A stretch of DNA of 64,000 bases from Marinimicrobium locisalis. GTDB lineage: Bacteria; Pseudomonadota; Gammaproteobacteria; Pseudomonadales; Cellvibrionaceae. The DNA lies in the NCBI RefSeq assembly GCF_039822625.1, contig NZ_JBDLLG010000013.1, forward strand, positions 1 through 64,000. The letters run 5' to 3'. The number at the start of each line of letters is the position of its first letter. Position 1 is the first letter of the stretch. Below are positions 58,694 through 64,000 of this stretch, one piece after another. The translations under genes were made by a program, and so were the position numbers. The notes under the pieces were generated by a model. That model was not told the origin of the DNA. It was given only the letters and a program-made list of their open reading frames with translations, and searched no databases.

Positions 58694-59713
58694 ATGAGTA
58701 AGATTTTGGTGCTTGGGCGCCCATTTCACGGTTTGGAGGACGAGCTTAGAAAGGCTGAGGTTGAGTATGATGTGCGCTCGTATGATGAGCTTAAGAGCAT
58801 GGAGAGTTTAAAGACATATTCTAACGTGCTGACTGTTGGGTTAAATATTTTATTAAATCCAGCGCAGTTGGATACTCTTAAGAGAATTCTCTCTCGATCC
58901 CCTTCAAGTGTTGAGTTAATTTTTTGGACGCATGAACCCTTTTGGGATTATAGAACCACCCAGTTGGAGTATATTTTTGGGCGGAAAATCCATATTTTTA
59001 ATTGTTATAACGATCGTGTCTTCTTTAGTCCATTTTCCCATTACTTTGGGGTTGGTGGTGTTTTGTGGCGCTCTAGAGTTAAAAGCATTGAAGTTCCTAG
59101 CGAGAATTTTTTGAAGGAACGGTTTAGTAGGGTTAAAAGTAGTGGCAGGCCTGTCTGTGCTTACGCAACCTGTTTCCACGATTTTAGGCTGGAGGTTCCT
59201 GGCTCTATCGTGAAAACAAGAAATGACGCTGTAAAGCGTTTGTGGGAACTCGGGGCTTGTGATGTTTATGGAAAGAATTGGACTGGTCGCTGGTCTTTGG
59301 ATACTGTGGACGAGTCAAGAGACGGGCATGGTGATAAAAGCTGGGGGCAAATTAAGGTTGAGCACTCTTCAAAAAATTATCTTTTCTCCGTATGCTTGGA
59401 GAATAGCCTAATCAAAAACTATGTAACCGAAAAGTTTGCTCAGGCTATTGAGTCATATTTGATTCCGATCTACGTTTTTGGAAACGGTCTCGAGCATTAT
59501 TTTGATAGTGCTGCGGCTTTGAGGCTCAAGAAGGATGGGTCAAATATTGGTCAGATTTTTGATCAACTAAATGAAATGACATTTGTTGAGTACAGAGACA
59601 GGATCTTTAGTTTGGTTAATGATTACAACGCTGTGATAGGTGATGTAGATCGAGTGAATGAAGAGCGGTCTCGTCCGTCAAAGGAGCTTGTAAATTTTAT
59701 TCAGAGTTTGTGA
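58694..59713 (+). CDS. GT10 (fucosyltransferase)-like glycosyltransferase
   Basis: The 339-residue protein has in its C-terminal half YLFSVCLENSLIKNYVTEKFAQAIESYLIPIYVFG, which follows the alpha-1,3-fucosyltransferase donor motif (..F.LAFENS...DYVTEKF..AL..G.VP.V). The N-terminal half carries FWTHEPFWDY. GT10 enzymes use GDP-L-fucose. The genes behind it make GDP-linked 6-deoxysugars, so it may transfer fucose or the closely related colitose. The assignment rests on one motif and context. Confidence 0.7.
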   Translation: MSKILVLGRPFHGLEDELRKAEVEYDVRSYDELKSMESLKTYSNVLTVGLNILLNPAQLDTLKRILSRSPSSVELIFWTHEPFWDYRTTQLEYIFGRKIHIFNCYNDRVFFSPFSHYFGVGGVLWRSRVKSIEVPSENFLKERFSRVKSSGRPVCAYATCFHDFRLEVPGSIVKTRNDAVKRLWELGACDVYGKNWTGRWSLDTVDESRDGHGDKSWGQIKVEHSSKNYLFSVCLENSLIKNYVTEKFAQAIESYLIPIYVFGNGLEHYFDSAAALRLKKDGSNIGQIFDQLNEMTFVEYRDRIFSLVNDYNAVIGDVDRVNEERSRPSKELVNFIQSL

Positions 59714-59724
59714 GTAGGTTTATT

Positions 59725-60840
59725 ATGAAAAAGGCACTAATAACTGGTATTACTGGCCAAGATGGATCTTACTTAGCTGAGTTCCTTCTTGAGAAAGGGT
59801 ATGAGGTCCATGGCATTAAGCGGCGCTCCTCGCTATTTAACACTCAGCGTGTGGACCACATCTATGAAGACCCTCATGTAGAGAATCAACATTTTATACT
59901 TCATTATGGGGATTTGTCTGACTCTACTAACTTGATTCGTATTGTTCAAGAAGTCCGGCCGGATGAAATTTACAATTTGGGTGCCCAGTCCCATGTAGCC
60001 GTTTCATTTGATTCGCCGGAGTATACTGCGGACGTCGACGCCCTGGGTACTTTGCGGCTGTTGGAAGCGATTCGAATTTGCGGGTTGGAGAAGAAAACCC
60101 GTTTTTATCAGGCGTCCACCTCGGAGCTGTATGGTTTAGTTCAGGAAATACCTCAAAAGGAGAGTACTCCGTTCTATCCACGGTCACCGTATGCAGTGGC
60201 TAAGCTTTATGCTTACTGGATTACCGTCAATTACCGGGAAGCCTACGGCATGTATGCTTGCAATGGTGTCCTGTTTAATCACGAATCGCCCCGTCGCGGC
60301 GAAACTTTTGTGACTCGGAAGATTACTCGCGGCCTTGCCAATATTGCCCAAGGCTTGGAGGACCGACTTTATTTGGGGAATATGAATGCGCTCCGGGACT
60401 GGGGACATGCCAAAGACTATGTCCGCATGCAGTGGATGATGCTCCAGCAAAACGAACCGGAGGACTTCGTAATTGCTACGGGGGCTCAGTATTCGGTTCG
60501 TCAATTTGTCGAGTGGTCGGCGGCGGAGCTGGGTATTAGCCTTCGGTTTGAAGGAGAAGGCGTAGACGAAAAGGCGATTGTCTCTAAGGTTGAAGGTGAC
60601 CAGGCCCCGCACGTTAAGGCAGGGGACGTGATTGTCGAGGTGGACCCTCGGTATTTTCGGCCTGCCGAGGTGGAAACCCTGCTGGGTGATCCTTCCCGTG
60701 CTAAGAACGAACTTGGCTGGGAGCCGGAGATTACCGTCCAGCAGATGTGTGCCGAAATGGTCACTCACGACCTGGACCAGGCCAAGCGGCATGCGCTTTT
60801 AAAGGCGCACGGGCACCATGTGTCTGTGTCAACCGAGTGA
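59725..60840 (+). CDS. gmd: GDP-mannose 4,6-dehydratase
   Basis: This enzyme makes GDP-4-keto-6-deoxy-D-mannose, the branch point to fucose, colitose, rhamnose and perosamine. ATG 59725 gives 371 residues (E. coli 373). The NADP-binding start is KKALITGITGQDGSYLAEFLLEKGYEVHGIKRRSS, with the Thr/Glu/Tyr catalytic set in STSELYG and SPYAVAKLYAYW, and NGVLFNHESPRRGETFVTRKI. GC content rises again from this gene on. Confidence 0.96.
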   Translation: MKKALITGITGQDGSYLAEFLLEKGYEVHGIKRRSSLFNTQRVDHIYEDPHVENQHFILHYGDLSDSTNLIRIVQEVRPDEIYNLGAQSHVAVSFDSPEYTADVDALGTLRLLEAIRICGLEKKTRFYQASTSELYGLVQEIPQKESTPFYPRSPYAVAKLYAYWITVNYREAYGMYACNGVLFNHESPRRGETFVTRKITRGLANIAQGLEDRLYLGNMNALRDWGHAKDYVRMQWMMLQQNEPEDFVIATGAQYSVRQFVEWSAAELGISLRFEGEGVDEKAIVSKVEGDQAPHVKAGDVIVEVDPRYFRPAEVETLLGDPSRAKNELGWEPEITVQQMCAEMVTHDLDQAKRHALLKAHGHHVSVSTE

Positions 60841-60847
60841 GGAAATA

Positions 60848-61783
60848 ATGCGTATTTTGTTGACAGGCGGCTCGGGAATGGTGGGCCAGAACCTTCAGGA
60901 ACACCCTTCCGCAGCGGAGTATGAGGTGTTGGCTCCGAGCAGTCGAACGCTGGACCTGAATAACCAGCAGGCAGTAGTGGATTATATCGAGGCGAAACGC
61001 CCGGACATTGTCATTCATGCGGCGGGCCAAGTCGGGGGTATTCAAGCCAATATGGCTGATCCGGTTGGCTTTTTGGTCAACAACTCGTTGATGGGGCTAC
61101 ACGTCATTAACGCTGCCTATCAAGCCGGCATAAAGTATTGCGTGAATTTGGCCAGTTCCTGTATGTACCCCCGAAGCGCCCCTAACCCGCTGACTGAAGA
61201 CCAGATACTGGCCGGCGAGCTGGAGCCGACCAATGAGGGCTACGCTCTTGCCAAGATAACCGCTACCCGCCTATGTCAGTATATCGGGCGGGTGAATGAG
61301 GAGTTGCGTTATATCACGTTGATTCCCTGTAACCTTTACGGTCGGCACGACAAATTTGACCCGGCTCACTCCCACATGATTCCGGCCGTTATCAGAAAGA
61401 TCCATGAAGCGGCCAAGGCCGAAGCCTCAACGGTTGAGATTTGGGGTGATGGAGAGGCACGGCGGGAGTTCATGTATGTAGAGGACTTGGCTGATTGCGT
61501 CTTCGAAGTTATCCGAATGATCAGAGGTGGGCAGGAGGTGCCTGACCTGATGAACGCCGGTTTAGGCAAGGACTACTCGATTAATGAGTATTATCGTGCT
61601 ATTGCCGAAGTGGTGGGGTTCAAAGGAAGCTTTTCTCATGACTTGACTAAGCCGGTCGGTATGCGCCAGAAGCTGATCGATAGCCGTCGACTGAACGCCC
61701 TGGGCTGGCATGCCAGCACCTCGCTGAAAGACGGTATTGAGAAGACTTATCAGTTTTTTTTAGAGGAATACCCAAATGACTAG
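60848..61783 (+). CDS. GDP-L-fucose synthase family; candidate GDP-L-colitose synthase (ColC)
   Basis: This short-chain dehydrogenase type epimerase/reductase has 311 residues from ATG 60848 behind GAGG. It shows ILLTGGSGMVGQNL, AAGQVGGIQANMADP, the catalytic SSCMYP with Tyr in NEGYALAKI, and CNLYGRHDKFDPAHSHMIPA. Family members epimerise and reduce GDP-4-keto-6-deoxymannose (Fcl) or the 3-deoxy product of ColD (ColC). With a ColD-type gene next to it (8-base overlap), ColC is the better guess, but sequence alone cannot settle it. Confidence 0.85.
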   Translation: MRILLTGGSGMVGQNLQEHPSAAEYEVLAPSSRTLDLNNQQAVVDYIEAKRPDIVIHAAGQVGGIQANMADPVGFLVNNSLMGLHVINAAYQAGIKYCVNLASSCMYPRSAPNPLTEDQILAGELEPTNEGYALAKITATRLCQYIGRVNEELRYITLIPCNLYGRHDKFDPAHSHMIPAVIRKIHEAAKAEASTVEIWGDGEARREFMYVEDLADCVFEVIRMIRGGQEVPDLMNAGLGKDYSINEYYRAIAEVVGFKGSFSHDLTKPVGMRQKLIDSRRLNALGWHASTSLKDGIEKTYQFFLEEYPND

Positions 61784-62948
61784 CTATTCATTGGCCTCCA
61801 GCACCTGGGGCCAGGAAGAGCTCGATGCGATACAAAAAGTCATCGACTCCGATATGTTTACCATGGGACCGAATGTCGCTGAGTATGAGAAACGCTTTGC
61901 GGATTTTTTTGGCTCTCGCTATGCCGTGATGGTGAGTTCGGGTTCTACGGCTAACCTGTTAATGATCGCCTCTCTGTTTTTCACACAGACGCCGCACTTG
62001 CAACGGGGCGATGAGGTAATCGTGCCCGCGGTTTCCTGGTCAACTACGTATTTCCCACTCCAGCAGTATGGACTTAAAGTTAAATTTGTCGATATCGACC
62101 CGGAAACGCTCAATATTGACCTTACAAAGCTGGAAGAGGCGATCACCGAAAAGACCAAGGCAATTCTTTTGGTTAATTTGTTGGGTAATCCGAACGATTT
62201 TGACGCCATTGATCGTCTTGTGGCCGACCGGGATATTGTGGTTTTGGAGGATAACTGCGAATCCATGGGGGCGGAGTATAATGGCCGAATGACGGGTTCT
62301 TTCGGCCTTATGGGCACCTTTAGCTCATTTTTCTCACACCACATTGCCACTATGGAGGGGGGGTGCGTGATTACGGACGACGAGGAGCTCTACCATATAC
62401 TGTTGAGCATCCGGGCCCATGGTTGGACACGTAATCTTCCGAAGGAGAACAGGGTGTCAGGCACCAAAAGCGATGACCCTTTTGAGGAGTCGTTCAAGTT
62501 TGTTCTCCCCGGTTACAACGTTCGGCCGGTAGAGATGAGCGGGGCCATTGGGCTCGAGCAGCTCAAGAAGTTGCCGGGCTTTTTGTCCGTGCGCCGTGAC
62601 AACGCGAAGCAGTTTGTTGAGCTTTTCAATAACCACCCCTATCTTCAAATTCAGAAAGAGGTGGGCGCAAGCAGTTGGTTTGGCTTCTCCATGGTGGTGA
62701 AACCGGACGCGCCCTTTACCCGGAGCGAGCTGGTTTCGGCGCTGCAAGCCGCTAATATCGAATGTCGACCCATTGTGACGGGTAATTTTTTGAAGAATGA
62801 ACAGGTGCTTAGATACTTCGACTACGAGGTAGCTGGAGAAATAGAAGGTGCCGAAGTGATTGATAAGCGGGGCTTGTTTGTAGGCAATCATCAGAACCCG
62901 CTGGATGCTGAAATTAGCTATCTGAGATCCGTTATTGACGCTCTGTAG
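61776..62948 (+). CDS. colD: PLP-dependent GDP-4-keto-6-deoxy-D-mannose 3-dehydratase (ColD type)
   Basis: The 390-residue DegT/DnrJ-family fold has VSSGSTANLLMIASL, EDNCESMGAEYNGRMTGSFG and the active-site stretch FSSFFSHHIATMEGGC. The lysine that binds PLP in aminotransferases is replaced by His188, the position and residue known for ColD, which removes the 3-hydroxyl instead of transaminating. The start overlaps the preceding gene by 8 bases. With gmd it would make GDP-4-keto-3,6-dideoxymannose for L-colitose. Confidence 0.85.
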   Translation: MTSYSLASSTWGQEELDAIQKVIDSDMFTMGPNVAEYEKRFADFFGSRYAVMVSSGSTANLLMIASLFFTQTPHLQRGDEVIVPAVSWSTTYFPLQQYGLKVKFVDIDPETLNIDLTKLEEAITEKTKAILLVNLLGNPNDFDAIDRLVADRDIVVLEDNCESMGAEYNGRMTGSFGLMGTFSSFFSHHIATMEGGCVITDDEELYHILLSIRAHGWTRNLPKENRVSGTKSDDPFEESFKFVLPGYNVRPVEMSGAIGLEQLKKLPGFLSVRRDNAKQFVELFNNHPYLQIQKEVGASSWFGFSMVVKPDAPFTRSELVSALQAANIECRPIVTGNFLKNEQVLRYFDYEVAGEIEGAEVIDKRGLFVGNHQNPLDAEISYLRSVIDAL

Positions 62949-62985
62949 TTGAGGTTGTTTGTTCTTGAAACTTTAGGAGCTTTTA

Positions 62986-63432
62986 GTGTTTTTGGCAGAG
63001 GCCGATTTCAAAAACGTTATTAAACATAGCCCCATGTTCTCTATAGACCTTGTGATAATTAATAACGGCAAGGTTCTATTGGGGAGGCGTTTGAATCGGC
63101 CTGCCAAAGGATACTGGTTTGTTCCTGGCGGTCGAGTTCGAAAAGGGGAGCCACTGAACGAGGCAGCAGAACGAATTAGCCTCTCTGAACTTGGCATTAG
63201 CCTTGATTATTCCAACGGGCGCTCACTGGGTGTTTTTGAGCACTTCTATAAAGATAGTGTGTATGGCGAAGCCATTTCCACGCACTACATTGCCCACGGC
63301 GTTCAATTTAAAGAGACAGTCGATTTAAGGTTACTACCTAAAGACCAGCACGATTCTTACGGTTGGTGGGCTATTTCGGAGGCGCTTGCGTCGGATGAGG
63401 TCCACCGCTACACCAAGAGCTATCTTCGCTGA
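62986..63432 (+). CDS. gmm: GDP-mannose mannosyl hydrolase (Nudix)
   Basis: This 148-residue Nudix protein, starting MFLAEADFKNVIKHSPMFSIDLVI, reads on through GRRLNRPAKGYWFVPGGRVRKGEPLNEAAERI. The Nudix box ends in SLSELG in place of the classical REEL..E, as in WcaH/Gmm. It also has EHFYKD, STHYIAHG and LPKDQHDSYGWW. The start is GTG 62986 with AGGAG at the right distance. It hydrolyses GDP-mannose and may control supply to the pathway. No manB or manC is in view. Confidence 0.9.
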   Translation: MFLAEADFKNVIKHSPMFSIDLVIINNGKVLLGRRLNRPAKGYWFVPGGRVRKGEPLNEAAERISLSELGISLDYSNGRSLGVFEHFYKDSVYGEAISTHYIAHGVQFKETVDLRLLPKDQHDSYGWWAISEALASDEVHRYTKSYLR

Positions 63433-63645
63433 GTGTCAAGGCAGAGGCCGCTCAGGGTTGAAGCCGTCGGCGGGTCTCTGCGAACTGTCCCAAATTGGGC
63501 AAAAAGTGTCTAATTTTGTCTTGAATTTCGCCGAAACGACTCTTCTCTGTGCTCCTTGTTAGAATAATTGAGTATTTTTATCAAACGAGATAGTATGCGC
63601 GGTTTATCAACCAACCGACGCGTTAGGTCTTTTGACAGGTAGAGT

Positions 63646-64000
63646 ATGAGGGCATCAACGGGGCAAAGCAGGGAATCGGGGCGCTTTTCGGACCGGGAAG
63701 CCGAATTTGAGTGGCGCCATAATCATCTTCTGGGTGAGCTTTTGCGCTTGCAGTTGGAAACGGAAGGGTACTTTAGCGAAGCTCAACAACTGGACAGAGA
63801 GCTGCTTGAGGCGAACCTGCAGTTGGACAAATGTAGCGGCAAGCTAAAGCGCATGAATAGGCTGGTTGGTCGCGCGGAGGAAGCGGTTTACAGTGCTCAC
63901 CTCCAGGTCCGCCGCGGCGCCTTCCGTTGGTTTTTTGATCTAATTACGCGTTTCCGCCCCTCTCGGCTTCGAGTGCGGCGCCAGGTGTCGCTGGTGTTGA
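63646..64000 (+). CDS. Start of a coiled-coil protein gene, cut by the window end
   Basis: ATG 63646 opens a frame of 118 codons to the last base. It is rich in Arg, Glu and Leu (EFEWRHNHLLGELLRLQLE, AQQLDRELLEANLQLDKC) and predicted helical or coiled coil, then the basic RGAFRWFFDLITRFRPSRLRVRR, which could lie on the membrane. It resembles the coiled-coil parts of the glycan cluster proteins. TAGAG stands just before the ATG. The 213 bp between gmm and this gene show no feature I can name. Confidence 0.65.
   Translation, partial: MRASTGQSRESGRFSDREAEFEWRHNHLLGELLRLQLETEGYFSEAQQLDRELLEANLQLDKCSGKLKRMNRLVGRAEEAVYSAHLQVRRGAFRWFFDLITRFRPSRLRVRRQVSLVL

Overview
The window is a 64 kb piece of a bacterial chromosome. 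The gene set (lpxH, glpG, pepN, holB-pilZ-tatD, cysD/cysNC, a DUF1315 gene) and the GacA-type promoter sites point to a GC-rich gammaproteobacterium, probably a marine relative of the Cellvibrio, Marinobacter or Hahella groups. The taxonomic call is inference; no rRNA or other decisive marker is present.

Layout. 1-28 kb is mostly housekeeping. It holds a tRNA-Asp with a partial duplicate of its 3' end, a coiled-coil gene, a cyclic-nucleotide-binding/rhodanese protein, nadK, a phosphoesterase, glpG, a DUF1315 gene and pepN. On the minus strand follow lpxH-ppiB, then a TetR regulator with an RND transporter, a LolA-like protein and an outer-membrane protein. Next come tmk, a TraF-like porin, rluA, holB-pilZ-tatD, a dimeric dUTPase, ugd and the sulfate activation genes cysNC and cysD. 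Long palindromes of a REP-like family (core GGTAGGTGGCG...) are scattered between these genes. One REP unit lies inside a transposase-derived DNA-binding ORF that runs in frame into cysD.

28.3-32.4 kb is the most unusual part. It holds four tandem copies of a roughly 250-nt non-coding RNA gene, two of them identical. Each copy carries many AGGA/GGA motifs, several in hairpin loops, and ends in a strong intrinsic terminator. Upstream of each lies an 18-bp TGTAG-N8-CTACA palindrome like the GacA/UvrY box, and a CRP-like TGTGA-N6-TCACA site exactly 28 bp further upstream. I read these as CsrB/RsmZ-type RNAs that titrate CsrA/RsmA. Between the copies sit selfish or defence-like genes: an SOS-box-controlled Rpn nuclease remnant, an intact MntA-HepT (type VII) toxin-antitoxin pair, and a second pair whose HEPN toxin is truncated. 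A beta-CASP metallo-beta-lactamase gene starts right after copy 4, followed by a second Rpn remnant with its own LexA box.

34-49 kb is accessory. It contains a SEC-C protein, an orphan Phd/VapB-type antitoxin with a vapC scrap, a class 3 lipase next to a small exported protein (possible effector and immunity pair), a split two-partner-secretion exoprotein ending in a polymorphic toxin-like tail with a candidate immunity gene, three small exported proteins and a secreted astacin-type protease with a PKD domain.

49.6-64 kb is a surface glycan cluster on the plus strand, preceded by an ops-like element (GGCGGTAGCGT, RfaH recruitment). It encodes long coiled-coil proteins fused to methyltransferase-like domains, an FkbM methyltransferase, a double GT2 glycosyltransferase, a sulfotransferase and a GT10-like glycosyltransferase. 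The nucleotide-sugar genes gmd, a GDP-fucose/GDP-colitose synthase, a ColD-type dehydratase with His188 in place of the PLP lysine, and gmm follow. Together these suggest GDP-L-colitose synthesis. The 55-59.7 kb part is visibly AT-richer than its flanks, as expected of transferred glycan genes. The last gene runs off the window.
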